Virus record (IMG/VR): IMGVR_UViG_3300044846_001842
Span: 1 to 64,000 of that record
From: a virus
Strand: one strand, 5' to 3'
DNA length: 64,000 nucleotides
This document shows, piece by piece, positions 35,801 to 45,886 of the stretch (its first letter is position 1; every line of letters starts with the position of its first letter). The position numbers were made by a program, and so were the translations under genes. A model generated the notes under the pieces. The model had not been told where the DNA came from. It was given only the letters and a program-made list of their open reading frames with translations, and searched no databases.

Positions 35801-38800
35801 TGATGCAGAGTTTTTTGATGAGGTATTACAAAAAAGAAAAGATGTTCTTGAGATTAAAGAATTAAGAAAACAACAACAACTTCAACAAGATAACTTAAAA
35901 AAATTACTTGCTGGTAGAGAGGCTAAAACTCAACCTTTTAATCCGGAGACAGGAGAAGAAAATATACCTGCTATAATTCCTCCTGGCACTACGGTTACTG
36001 TGGTAGATGATATTGCTGAAAATGAACATCAAAACTTTGTTGAAGAGTCTGTTAATGCTTTGACAGATGTTTTTCCAGTAGATGCTAATACTCCTATTGT
36101 GGCTCCAAATGCTATAGAGACTCCTGATGCAATTATTATAGATGACTCAGAATTTGATTTGTCTTTGACTAATTATACTCCAGAGCAAAGTGCTGCAGCT
36201 AAAGCTTTTACTCAAGATGCTATAGAAAGAATTGAAACTAGGTTAGGAAGAAAACCTACCTTTAGAGAATTTATTGAGCAAACTTATAAGTATGCTTCTA
36301 ACAAAGAAGCTATTAAATCTTTATTCCCTCACATGATTAAAGGGTGGGAAGATAATGGTTATGCCAAAGAGAATTATTGGGATGTGTACAATGACTTATT
36401 CAATCCTTTTGAAAATGCTGTTACTGAATACTTAAAAGGTATGCAGAATATTTTTGAGATAGAAATGCCTGTAGAAGAAAAAGACATTTATTCTGAATTT
36501 GAAGAAAAACAAGCAGAAGTTGAAAAGCAAGTAGTGGCTAAAACTACTTCTGTTGTGACTTATGATGAAGAGAATATGGCAGTAGTAACTGTAGCTCAAA
36601 CTGAACAAGAGATAAGAAACAACTTAGCAATTACTCCTAAGATGGGATATACTGCTTTAGGGTCTATAACCTCTGTAGATGAAGCTGGCAACATTACTAA
36701 AAGACCTGCAGGTACTGAATTGACTTATCAAGAAGGAGATGTAGTAGACTCTAGAGATTTACTAGACCCAAATAAATTTCCAACAGGAACTAAAGTCTCT
36801 GTAGAAATTGGGGATGAATCTTTATGGAACAAAGTCATTGCCACTAATGGTAGAAATGAAAAAGGAGAATTACAGTTTACTACTTTTGATAAGTGGGTAA
36901 AAGAAAGACAAGACAAAGATCCTAACTTTAGAAATACTCAGGAGTTCATAGATAAAGTTCCTATGTTTTATGTTGATAAGACAGGAAAAAGAATAGCTTA
37001 TGTACAAGAAGTAGATAAGTTTGATGCTTACTCTGTGCCTAATCCAAAGGGAAGCTCTAAGAATCCACAGAAAGCTGCTCAAGATCTTGCATGGTCTAAC
37101 CAAATACAAAGAGCCAAAGACAATGCCAGAGATTTGAGAAATAACATTAATGCAGGTTTAAAAGAAGTGTCTATCACTAAGAGTGAAGATGGCCCTTTTA
37201 ATAAGTTGCCTTTGACTATGACTAAAATTTCTGTAAAAGAAGCTAACCCTCAAGCTGTATTAGTAGTACAAAGAGGTACAGATTTGCACATAGGTTTTAG
37301 TAAAAAATTCCCAGGCAAAGTAATTGATAGACAATTATTTAATGCTGGAGAAGGAGGCACTAATGGTAACACTTGGGCAATGTGTCAAATAGGTACTATT
37401 AGAAATGATAAAGGAGAAGTAGTACCACAATACAGAGCATATCCTCTTTTAAGAGAAGTACCTGATGTTCAAGTTGAAACTGCTAGATGGGCTCTAGCTG
37501 CTCACATGACTTTATCAGGAATGACTGATAAGATAAAAGACACAGAGTTTGACATGACAAGAGAGGATGCAGAAAGAATCCAAGCACAAATAAATAAACA
37601 CATGGGATTCAATATTGAATCTCACTTAGAAGCTGTTTCTTTTATCAAAACTTTCTTTCAGACTTATTCTCAAGGGGATAAGATTAGTTCTTATGTAGAT
37701 ACTTTATTTAATAGAGAAGAAGCACCTAACTTAAGACAGCACACTAATCTTAAATTATTAGATACTTCTCATAAAATTGTAGAGATCCAAAATGGTAAAG
37801 TGACTTCTACAGATAAGACTTATAAAGAGTACTTAATGGAAAACTTAACTACTAACATTAAATCTTTAAATGTTGGTACTGAAGAAAAACCTATATATGC
37901 TACTAACATTCATCCTACTATTACTATTGACTATGTACCTTTAGTAGAAAATCCTGGTACTCAACAAGTTCAAGAAAAGCAAGCAGAAACTACACAGTTA
38001 GCAGAAACTATAAAACAAGAAACTACTATAGACATTGCTCAGCATGAGAAATTTTTAGAGGGGTTGAATATTAGTTTAGATGATTTTGAAGTAAGTGATG
38101 ATATGATTGCCGGGACTGATAAGTTGGCTAACTTATTTAAAACAACTGGTAACTTAAACATTCTTCAAGAAAAAGCTATAAGACAATTTATTGTTCACAG
38201 CATTGGGGAAAAAGTAAGTATGGAGTACAAGTCTAATGTTTTAAAAGCAGTACTTAAAGATGCTGTTAAAAAAGAACTAGGAGAAGTGCTAGTCAACTTA
38301 AATAGTCAAATAAAGGATTTACTTGCTCAAGTGAATAATACTTCTTCTACAGACCCTAAAGTGGCTTTGTTGAAAGAAGCTTACACTACTACTTTACAAA
38401 ACATTAAAGACATCAATTCTAATTTTACTGATTTGTTTGACAAGTCTTTTGCTGATATTCAAAAGCAAACTCAACTTGTAGAAAAAGAAAAAGAAGTTGA
38501 GAATGAAAATGACAGTGAAGAAACTTTAAGTGTAAAAGATTATAATAAAGAATCTATTGAAGAGTCTGGGAAATCTAAAGCTTCTTATAGACTTAGAAGA
38601 TTTTTACATAAAATCAATAAGTATAATACTAAAGGAGTAGCTCAAACTACTTATTTAGGGTTGCCTTCTTATATGACATTCAATGATGTGTATAATGAAT
38701 TAAGCAAAGTTTTAAGTATGGGTTCTGAATTAGAGTCTGACTATAGTAAACTTATTGAAAAATTAAAACAAAGTGAGGCTCCTTTTGTCAAAGAAATTGT

Positions 38801-41800
38801 TGCTAAATTAGAGAATGCAGATCAACAAATTAAAAATGAGTTTGTTTACAATTTTGTAAGACACACTCTTTCTTCTAAGTTTGGTATGTATGAGAATGTT
38901 AATGGAGAAACCACTCTTAAGATGTACAATACTAATGCCAATGAAGCAAATAGAATTGTAACTAACAAGTGGAAAAATGACAATATGGTTTCAGGTCTTT
39001 ACAATAAGAATGGAACTGTAAATGTTACTTTTGCAGAAAAATTGATAACAGAGTTTGAGTCTTGGGATAAAGATTATACAAAAGTTGACCAAAAAGATTT
39101 GAGAGGTTGGTTAGGTAAGTTAGGTATAACTTTTCAAGATGCTGCTTGGAATCAAATTTATGAAAAAGGTATTTACAATTCTCAAAGAGAGACTCCTTTC
39201 AAAGATTTGTATACTGTAGAAGGGGGTGGGTTATTCATTCCTATAGTTAAGTTTTTAACTCAAGCTAAAAACAATCCAGAGAAAATGAAGTTTGATATTA
39301 ACTCAAACATTTTCTCTGACTTAGGTGGAGTTACTAAAGCTTTAACTTTAGTTGAAACTAAGTATAACCCTAATCTTATTGCTTTATCTTTTAGAGATAC
39401 AGGGAAAAACATTTCTACTCTTGTACCTACAAAGTACATAACAGATATGGTTGAGAACTTAAAAAGAGCTGTAGGAGATGATTCTAATACATTGATTCAA
39501 GACTTAAAAGCTTTGTCTTTCTCTGAAGACTCTGTTATATTAGATTTACTTGAAAATGTACCTGCATTCAAAAGTTTATTTAAAGTTCATCATGTAGGAT
39601 TGACTTCTATTAAAGAAAGAGGAGAGAACCCTAACAAAGCAGGTATTACAGACTTAAGTGATATTGATTTTGACATGAATGCTTTGGCAGGATTTCAAGA
39701 TAGAAAAGTAGATAAACTTCCTCCAGGAACTAAGATTGAAGGCATCAATATGAGAATGGCACACATGCTATCTCCAACTATGTCTGATAAGAGTACTGGT
39801 CTTTATATAGAAACTGCTGTCTTTGATTTTATGAAAGACAAATCTCTTTTATTCAATGTAGAAGAGGATGGTTCTGTAACTGGATTTAAGATTGCTCTTA
39901 AAGAATTGTTGTTTGAAAAACTAGTACTTCCTGAGTTAAAAAGAATTGTAAAATTCCATAGAACTGTAGGAGGAACTAACATTAAGAATTATGATAATGG
40001 AGCACAATTATTTCATTTGTTGCCTGTTATGAATACTTTAAAAGCTGAAGATGGGACTAGGATTCTAGAAAAATTAGCTGACCCTGTGTTAAATTATAGC
40101 ATAGAAGAAGCTATGGAAGAATTTGGACCTATCTTTCAAAATGCTATTGAAGATGTAGTTAATCAAGAAGTTGCTCACAAAAAACAATCTTGGGCCCCAT
40201 ATACAGAAACTGTAAATGGTAAGACTACATCTAAACTTTTTGATAAAACTTATTTTACTGAGGGGGATATTAAAAGAGATCCTAGTGTAGACCATGACTT
40301 AGCAATCATTGACTTTGTTTTAAATAACATGCTTTTCAATGCTGAGATGTTTAAAGTATTTGCAGGAGATGTTGCTAACTACAGTCAAGACAAAGTATAT
40401 ACTGAAGAAAGAGAAAACAGAGAAACTGGCAAAAAAGAAAATCAAAGAGTTGCTCCTTGGGAAATCAAGAGTGATGAAGCCTACATTTCAATCAATAAAC
40501 AAATTGGAACTAATCTTGGTAAGAGGTTAGCTTTACTTATTGCTCCGGGTAACAAAGTGGCTAACTCAAGAAATGAAAGTTACAATCAAATCTTTTTAGA
40601 GGATTCTGTAGACATTACAGAAAATGCTAGCTATTTGATTAAAAACTATTATGGAGAAGAAGCTTTAACAAAAGCTACACCTACTCTTGACAAATACAAT
40701 GAAGCAGCTAGGTTATTAGATAAACACCAACAAGGTGCTATCACTTTGGCTCCAGAGGTTTACACTGAAGTTGTAAATACTATGAAAGAAGCAAGAGACA
40801 AACTGTCAAAAGACTTTGCTGACTTGTCTGCATACTTTGATATTGAGTCTACTGATGCACAAGAGTATTCAACTGCTGCAGAACATATTTCTTTATTACA
40901 CAGAATGGGAAGACTTACTGATAAAGAAAAAGCTACTATTAGTGCTAAATTAGACAAAGGAGAAATCCTAACTAAAGAAGAGTTAAATGTAGTTTTCCAA
41001 CCTATTAAACCTGTTCACACAGGGACTTATATCAATAAAGATATGGATGTGAACAGAGTAGTTTACATTAAATCTTCAGCTTTTCCTCTGTTACCTCAGC
41101 TTACTGCAGGTACTAAATTAGAAGGACTGAGAAATAAGATGGAAGAACTAGAAAAATCTACAGGTAGATTCACTAGAGCTTCTTTTCAAACTGCTAACAA
41201 GGTAGGTGCTACTAAGAAGACAATCAATCCTTTTGATGTAAATTCTCTTTTAGATATAAGAGAGTATTCAGAGACTGATGTAAACAGTAGTGTTCTAACT
41301 CTTAAAAGAGATAACTTTAGAATACAACAAGATGTACCTTTCAAATCTGATAAAGCTCAAGATGACAAAGTATCTATGGGAACTCAGTTTTTCAAACTTC
41401 TTTTTGGAGATGGAGTAATTGAAGAATATAAAGAAGAAGAAAGAGATAAATATGCTACTTTTTCTTTAGATGGAAAAATGGTTACTGGTAAAGAATTGTA
41501 TCAACACTACAATAAAGCTTTTAAGGATATAGTTGACAGTAAAAAGAAAACTTTATTTAATGAGTTAGGTTTAGATAATAATGGAAATGTAGTAGATCAA
41601 AATCAGTTTATGGTTAAGCTACAAGACCTTTTAATCAAAGAAGCTACTAGTAGAGGTTACAGTCTTAAGTCTTTAGCAGGACTAAAGATAGAGCAGTTAC
41701 AAGCTAAAGCTGGTATTTACTATGAATTTAAAACTCCATTGTGGTTGTCTTCTGATAGTAACAGATATGAATCATTATTGAATGCTATCATTACTAACAG

Positions 41801-44800
41801 AATAATGAAACACAAAATGCCTGGTAACAGCTTTGTAGCTGGTTCTGAATCAGGGTTTAAATTCAAAGAAAGTTTAGAAGGTATTGAACAATCAAGAATT
41901 ATTTTTTTTGATAATTGGAATGGTAAAGAATTACAAGGAACTCACACCACTGAAGTAAATGGCAAGACTGTTTTAAACAAAGCTCAAGTTTTTGTCCCTT
42001 CTAAATTTAAAGGTCCGGATAAGAAGTTAATTGATTTGTTTGAAGGGTTTAATGGTAAAGAGGGTAAATATATTACTAGAAGAGAAAATGGTACTTTAGG
42101 TTTAAAGCCAGGTATGATAGATCCTACTTTATTCAATAGTTTTACTTTTAGAACTCCTACTTCTTCCCATGTATCTGGGTCTAGTGTAGAAATTGCAGGT
42201 ATTTTGCCTCCTGAATCTGGAGATTTAATGATAGTACCTAAAAACTTTACTAAGCAAAAAGGTCTTGATTATGATATTGATAAAGAATCCGCTTACCAAT
42301 TAAATCATATTGTAGATGCTGATGGTAAAATTAAACCTCTTACTAAAGAGTATGCTGAAGCTAAGATACAAGAGTTAAAAGATAAAATTGAAAAGGCTAA
42401 TTTTAATAATCTTACAGCTTCAGCAAAAAGTAATTTTGCTCAAGAGTTATTTAAAAGCTTTGTTCAAGGAACAGGAAGTCTATTAGATGAAGAGTCTTTA
42501 GAAACTTTACTGCTTCCTCAAATTAGTCTTGTAGAAAAACTGACTAAAGTAGAAGCAGAGTTATCAAGAAAAATAGCTGAAAATGAGTTCATTAAGTGTC
42601 ACTTAGCTGTGTTTAACAATCCTGATACTGCTATTCAAAGTAAAATTAACAAGGTACTTTCCATAAAATTTGCTGGAAAACAAGCTGATTTGATTGAAGA
42701 ATTAACTGCTGCAGGAGAAAAAAACCAAGCTGTAGAAAAGATTAAAGCAGAGAATCCAGGTATGTCTTCTACAGAAGCAAACAAAAGATATGCTAAGACT
42801 GTCTTAAACTTTACTATGTTGACTAATACTTACCAAAAATCTAAAATGAATTTAGGTTCTATTGGTAAGACTGCTATTGGAGTGTATGCAAACTACACTA
42901 CTTTTAATGGATTATTACAACAAAATATTTCAGGTAAAGAAGTGTACATAATGGATGAGAATGGAGATCCAAAAACTATAACTATTGGAGGCTTTGTTTC
43001 TAATGGTACATTAGGAGTTGGAAAAACTCTCTCTCCAACAAGTAATGCTAACACTTGGGCAACTAAACACCAAAGAACTACTGCTGAGGTATTTGCTGAA
43101 AAAGAAAATACTGCAACAGATAATGAAAAAGAGCAAATCTTAGGTAGAGTTGGTGTTAATGAAGACACTATCAATGTAGATGCTTATTTGTCTTTGTTAG
43201 GTTTTGATAGAGATGAACTAGGAAATTCTATTTCTTACATGCTTCTTTCTCAGCCTGCAATTAGAGAGTTAGTTTCTATAAGAAAGACTAGTAAAGGTAT
43301 CTTAAAAGACTTCACTAAAAAAGAAGAGTTGCTTAGAAATCTAATTGAAAAAGTTTCTGAAGGCAATGTTACTTATAAAGAAGTAAAACCAGGCAAGTTT
43401 GAATTTGTGAGTAAAGAAACTGGAGAAATTGTGATTCCAGAAGGAAGCTTATTGACAGGTCAAAACTTAATGGAAGGTATTAAATATGGAGGGTCAGATC
43501 CAAAAGTTCAAGCTCATGCTTTAATTTCTTATATACAATTAGAAAAAGAAGCTAGAACTTTATCTACTCTTCAAAAAACTATCAATGCAAATAACTTAGG
43601 TAAGTCAATGATTGAGTCTCAGTTAAAACTAGAGGCTTTGAAAAGCTTACCTGATAATGGTGTAGTTAAAAATGTAGAGTCTTTAATTGGAGAGTTTAAT
43701 ACTGAAGCAGGAACAGGTGGTTTTTGGATGGGTAAATATTATGTTACTCCAACTACTCCTCAAGGGCAAATTGTAATTAATGGTCTTCAGTTAGGTAACA
43801 CTCTTTACAAAGACTTCTTCCCTTATCAAGAAAAAGCTATTGTAGAAGTAGTAAAAGAGATTCTTGCAATACAAGGTAAAGAAGAAGTTTCAGACAGTGT
43901 GATCATTGAAAACTTTGAAGATATAGTAGAAAGCATTAAAAGATACATCTACTCAAGACAAGGAAACAATGTGTTTGAAATGGACCCAAGATTCAAAAGG
44001 TTTGAGTTATTCAAAGACACTGAAACAAACACCTCATTATCTACTTATCTTAAGAGTTTGGCTGACAGTAAAGATGTAGCATTTGGTAAAGGTTTAAGAG
44101 TTGTTTCTCAAAATGCTTTACTAAGAAGCTTTACTTATGAAAGTGCTTTGAGTGAAGAGGATTACTCTGTGATTAAGTATAACAATGCTGCTACAGATAA
44201 CTTGGATGAAGAAGAATTGTACAACTCTATCCCAGAACTTATCCTTATGGATAAACCTCTGCCACCTAAAAATGGACAACCTTATTCTACTAAGCAATTA
44301 GCAGAAGATTTAGTAGCATACTCTTTCTTACAAGGAGGAGTTCAAAAAGCTACTGAGTTTGTGAAGTATGTTCCTGTAGAATACTTAGAAACAGTAGGAG
44401 CTTATGAGACAGTTAAGTCTTTTGAGAATGGAGAGTTAGTTGAGAAAAGTGTTTTTGTACCTGCAAATAGAAAACTACAAGGTTTCAATTCTAAGAAAAA
44501 CTCTAGCATTGATATCTTTGGAGTAGCTTTAGGTGTTGAGTCTTCTCAAGTAGGAAAGGGTCCTAGTATGTTTACTAGACAGTATTTCCAACACAACCCA
44601 AGTAAAGCTCCTAAAATGTCTTCTAAAGGTAAAAAATCAGAAGAGAATGGCTTACTCTCTTATGTGAGTGAGACTGGCAAAAGTCCTGCTTTTATTTCAG
44701 TTAAGAATAAAAAAGGAGAAGGCCAAAGATATTCTCTCTATGAAAATGTAGGAAATGGAGTGTACCAAAAAATAGACACTTTAGGTAATAAAGGAGTTAA

Positions 44801-45875
44801 TGAATATGAGTATAGAAATGCTAATGTGATTTCTATGAATTCAACTACAATACCTACTACTCCTAAAGTTGAAAATAAGGTTGAGACTGCAGATTCAGGA
44901 TTGCCATTTAATATCTTAGAAGGTAAAACTACTGTAAAAGAGGTTGCTACAGCTATTTCAGAAGCTTTGTTATCTCCGGAGTATGCTCATTTAGCTACTG
45001 CTGCTAAGTGGTTATTACCTGTAATCAAGAATGGTGGTCAAAAAGTAATCTTAGATAAAAACTTACCTGCTGCAGGTAGAGCAGGCAGAGAGTCTTTAGC
45101 TATAACTCTTAACCCTAAATACACAACAGAGACTTCTGCTGACACTACTGCCTTAGTGTTTATCCACGAGTTAATTCACACTGTTAGTGCTAAAGAAGTT
45201 ACAGCTTACTATGAAGCTGATGGGGTTAGTTTAAAATCAAACATTGATATACCTCCTCATGTTCAAAAGTTACACAAGGTTTTTGAAAGTTTCAGAGAAT
45301 TGTATAAAGATGAAATTGAAACTTTAAAGAATAAGAGAGACAATAAAGATGCTTCTTTAGACACTACTTATAGTGAAAGAGAAAGAGAAATAATCTATGC
45401 TGGTGTAAATATCAGAGAGTTTATGACTGTGGCTTTAACTTCTCCTGTATTCCAAAAAGAATTAAGTCAGGTGCCTTCTAAAACTCATGCTAATTTATGG
45501 GAAGAAATTAAGGATATTTTTATGAATATCATTAATGAAATCTACCCAGGGTTAAAAGATAACACAATGGCAAAAGATGCTATAGTGGCCTCTATGAATT
45601 TTATTAATGAAGAATCTAAAGTTAGAAGAGAAAAACAAGAGCAAGAAGTTTTACCTGCTGACATTGAAACTGAAATGGCAAAAGAAAATAGTACTAAACC
45701 TAAGTATGGTGTGCCTCAATCCTCTGAAGTAAAACCTTTTAATGAACCTAATACAGACCCTTCAAATAACATCAGAGATGAGAATAGTGGAGACTTAAGT
45801 ATTACAGATACAGAAAATATTGATACCTTTGCTAAAGAAGAAAAATCAGCCTGTGAAGGAGGTTTAGCAATTTAA
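32853..45875 (+). CDS. Giant virion RNA polymerase polyprotein with C-terminal zincin domain
   Basis: The product is 4340 aa and one of the largest genes in the window. Around residues 3090-3150 it has RTPTSSHVSG, then a LPPESGD element and KGLDYDIDKESA. The DYDID motif (Asp3139, 3141, 3143) matches the metal-binding DxDxD of the double-psi barrel in the crAss-like virion RNA polymerase, which is injected to transcribe early genes. Near the C-terminus IHELIHTVS (HELIH at 4105-4109), followed by REFMTVAL, has the HExxH zincin layout. The first 2500 residues are mostly helical with coiled coils and may package or thread the protein. The size suggests several usually separate proteins in one chain. 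Self-cleavage by the zincin is possible, but unproven. Confidence 0.85.
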   Translation: MTFPSRKILTRFQQIQQEEANKDKGISSATGQGLSFDEIRSVDTSLNNKDISTISKFVDKGERDLREFNASEARKEMEKHAKQQAIEGDKLYSTYAQQTSSEEAMSLMDDNNKIKNLEEKSWATAYSRNAKFYDDSKPWYESVNVAAPIIKAAGFLSEIANDLFSDKKIGLSKKETQELAKLKEQTRVKLQPTLDILKTQYDTEKKRLQDLKLKAHIELGKKTGGGAYTGNITTDEIDDLTTAIAKYDKLGTQLTDYQSGKAGFWDGLGTQKEDLLTLGLYSLGENLHVARIKDKSDRIEKDKVANSKNPSYVPKEKLTPSEYAVLESEGYTQELESKNLFEGKLGYTWGAGVGQSLVMLEQTAATGGFGAAVEKTVAESILSGSMNTTLREAWQQGGTKLMLSTLGAKSAGGIANVAGTSAISPGAASMAAKHHIGNIEFVTDEKGKKKLLVGEERYNYYKKDFDKRVDLVGYEIENLEKKQKRTEAEEQKLQGLKDGLENLKEEFDTLYKPESWAESGWYGFTETAKENFSEKYVGDALPGVANNMLTRRIAKTQVGGKIAKGATELGEKFSQSTAGKVITAPLKGYNAARNVVNNLALGKLSNEAIAHTGQASLISSLPGEIAEEVWNQFMPTYKQDYAEQLEELKNASFYRDVVAQTLIMGGGFAGVGMAMRGRNYLSDKARLKEMYKSLDASITDDDVAQSILMNTGGTLYSPLDYDHKIMQLRKQNTAESHNQANKMEQNKFTNLAAMAIRTGTVDNFKKSLEGILSKKDVSDQTKQNVALAQGRIDSLMEVYDKHSEKDNFATIFDLSERKLANEQTVGLINENLAKQKEGAKEEVDAFLLRNNMSVDYDIDHLLDADYNDQGNNPEYVSFIEALNKENLTRVQTYGALLVEKAGFQMDNVNLLKEINDQTSPLYEERVKIKQGINQVYEKTLEKYQKSILTSDKAEFNYNNELQESPELAEEVMAKVKEQYKGRVDAEFFDEVLQKRKDVLEIKELRKQQQLQQDNLKKLLAGREAKTQPFNPETGEENIPAIIPPGTTVTVVDDIAENEHQNFVEESVNALTDVFPVDANTPIVAPNAIETPDAIIIDDSEFDLSLTNYTPEQSAAAKAFTQDAIERIETRLGRKPTFREFIEQTYKYASNKEAIKSLFPHMIKGWEDNGYAKENYWDVYNDLFNPFENAVTEYLKGMQNIFEIEMPVEEKDIYSEFEEKQAEVEKQVVAKTTSVVTYDEENMAVVTVAQTEQEIRNNLAITPKMGYTALGSITSVDEAGNITKRPAGTELTYQEGDVVDSRDLLDPNKFPTGTKVSVEIGDESLWNKVIATNGRNEKGELQFTTFDKWVKERQDKDPNFRNTQEFIDKVPMFYVDKTGKRIAYVQEVDKFDAYSVPNPKGSSKNPQKAAQDLAWSNQIQRAKDNARDLRNNINAGLKEVSITKSEDGPFNKLPLTMTKISVKEANPQAVLVVQRGTDLHIGFSKKFPGKVIDRQLFNAGEGGTNGNTWAMCQIGTIRNDKGEVVPQYRAYPLLREVPDVQVETARWALAAHMTLSGMTDKIKDTEFDMTREDAERIQAQINKHMGFNIESHLEAVSFIKTFFQTYSQGDKISSYVDTLFNREEAPNLRQHTNLKLLDTSHKIVEIQNGKVTSTDKTYKEYLMENLTTNIKSLNVGTEEKPIYATNIHPTITIDYVPLVENPGTQQVQEKQAETTQLAETIKQETTIDIAQHEKFLEGLNISLDDFEVSDDMIAGTDKLANLFKTTGNLNILQEKAIRQFIVHSIGEKVSMEYKSNVLKAVLKDAVKKELGEVLVNLNSQIKDLLAQVNNTSSTDPKVALLKEAYTTTLQNIKDINSNFTDLFDKSFADIQKQTQLVEKEKEVENENDSEETLSVKDYNKESIEESGKSKASYRLRRFLHKINKYNTKGVAQTTYLGLPSYMTFNDVYNELSKVLSMGSELESDYSKLIEKLKQSEAPFVKEIVAKLENADQQIKNEFVYNFVRHTLSSKFGMYENVNGETTLKMYNTNANEANRIVTNKWKNDNMVSGLYNKNGTVNVTFAEKLITEFESWDKDYTKVDQKDLRGWLGKLGITFQDAAWNQIYEKGIYNSQRETPFKDLYTVEGGGLFIPIVKFLTQAKNNPEKMKFDINSNIFSDLGGVTKALTLVETKYNPNLIALSFRDTGKNISTLVPTKYITDMVENLKRAVGDDSNTLIQDLKALSFSEDSVILDLLENVPAFKSLFKVHHVGLTSIKERGENPNKAGITDLSDIDFDMNALAGFQDRKVDKLPPGTKIEGINMRMAHMLSPTMSDKSTGLYIETAVFDFMKDKSLLFNVEEDGSVTGFKIALKELLFEKLVLPELKRIVKFHRTVGGTNIKNYDNGAQLFHLLPVMNTLKAEDGTRILEKLADPVLNYSIEEAMEEFGPIFQNAIEDVVNQEVAHKKQSWAPYTETVNGKTTSKLFDKTYFTEGDIKRDPSVDHDLAIIDFVLNNMLFNAEMFKVFAGDVANYSQDKVYTEERENRETGKKENQRVAPWEIKSDEAYISINKQIGTNLGKRLALLIAPGNKVANSRNESYNQIFLEDSVDITENASYLIKNYYGEEALTKATPTLDKYNEAARLLDKHQQGAITLAPEVYTEVVNTMKEARDKLSKDFADLSAYFDIESTDAQEYSTAAEHISLLHRMGRLTDKEKATISAKLDKGEILTKEELNVVFQPIKPVHTGTYINKDMDVNRVVYIKSSAFPLLPQLTAGTKLEGLRNKMEELEKSTGRFTRASFQTANKVGATKKTINPFDVNSLLDIREYSETDVNSSVLTLKRDNFRIQQDVPFKSDKAQDDKVSMGTQFFKLLFGDGVIEEYKEEERDKYATFSLDGKMVTGKELYQHYNKAFKDIVDSKKKTLFNELGLDNNGNVVDQNQFMVKLQDLLIKEATSRGYSLKSLAGLKIEQLQAKAGIYYEFKTPLWLSSDSNRYESLLNAIITNRIMKHKMPGNSFVAGSESGFKFKESLEGIEQSRIIFFDNWNGKELQGTHTTEVNGKTVLNKAQVFVPSKFKGPDKKLIDLFEGFNGKEGKYITRRENGTLGLKPGMIDPTLFNSFTFRTPTSSHVSGSSVEIAGILPPESGDLMIVPKNFTKQKGLDYDIDKESAYQLNHIVDADGKIKPLTKEYAEAKIQELKDKIEKANFNNLTASAKSNFAQELFKSFVQGTGSLLDEESLETLLLPQISLVEKLTKVEAELSRKIAENEFIKCHLAVFNNPDTAIQSKINKVLSIKFAGKQADLIEELTAAGEKNQAVEKIKAENPGMSSTEANKRYAKTVLNFTMLTNTYQKSKMNLGSIGKTAIGVYANYTTFNGLLQQNISGKEVYIMDENGDPKTITIGGFVSNGTLGVGKTLSPTSNANTWATKHQRTTAEVFAEKENTATDNEKEQILGRVGVNEDTINVDAYLSLLGFDRDELGNSISYMLLSQPAIRELVSIRKTSKGILKDFTKKEELLRNLIEKVSEGNVTYKEVKPGKFEFVSKETGEIVIPEGSLLTGQNLMEGIKYGGSDPKVQAHALISYIQLEKEARTLSTLQKTINANNLGKSMIESQLKLEALKSLPDNGVVKNVESLIGEFNTEAGTGGFWMGKYYVTPTTPQGQIVINGLQLGNTLYKDFFPYQEKAIVEVVKEILAIQGKEEVSDSVIIENFEDIVESIKRYIYSRQGNNVFEMDPRFKRFELFKDTETNTSLSTYLKSLADSKDVAFGKGLRVVSQNALLRSFTYESALSEEDYSVIKYNNAATDNLDEEELYNSIPELILMDKPLPPKNGQPYSTKQLAEDLVAYSFLQGGVQKATEFVKYVPVEYLETVGAYETVKSFENGELVEKSVFVPANRKLQGFNSKKNSSIDIFGVALGVESSQVGKGPSMFTRQYFQHNPSKAPKMSSKGKKSEENGLLSYVSETGKSPAFISVKNKKGEGQRYSLYENVGNGVYQKIDTLGNKGVNEYEYRNANVISMNSTTIPTTPKVENKVETADSGLPFNILEGKTTVKEVATAISEALLSPEYAHLATAAKWLLPVIKNGGQKVILDKNLPAAGRAGRESLAITLNPKYTTETSADTTALVFIHELIHTVSAKEVTAYYEADGVSLKSNIDIPPHVQKLHKVFESFRELYKDEIETLKNKRDNKDASLDTTYSEREREIIYAGVNIREFMTVALTSPVFQKELSQVPSKTHANLWEEIKDIFMNIINEIYPGLKDNTMAKDAIVASMNFINEESKVRREKQEQEVLPADIETEMAKENSTKPKYGVPQSSEVKPFNEPNTDPSNNIRDENSGDLSITDTENIDTFAKEEKSACEGGLAI

Positions 45876-45886
45876 AAGACAAAACT

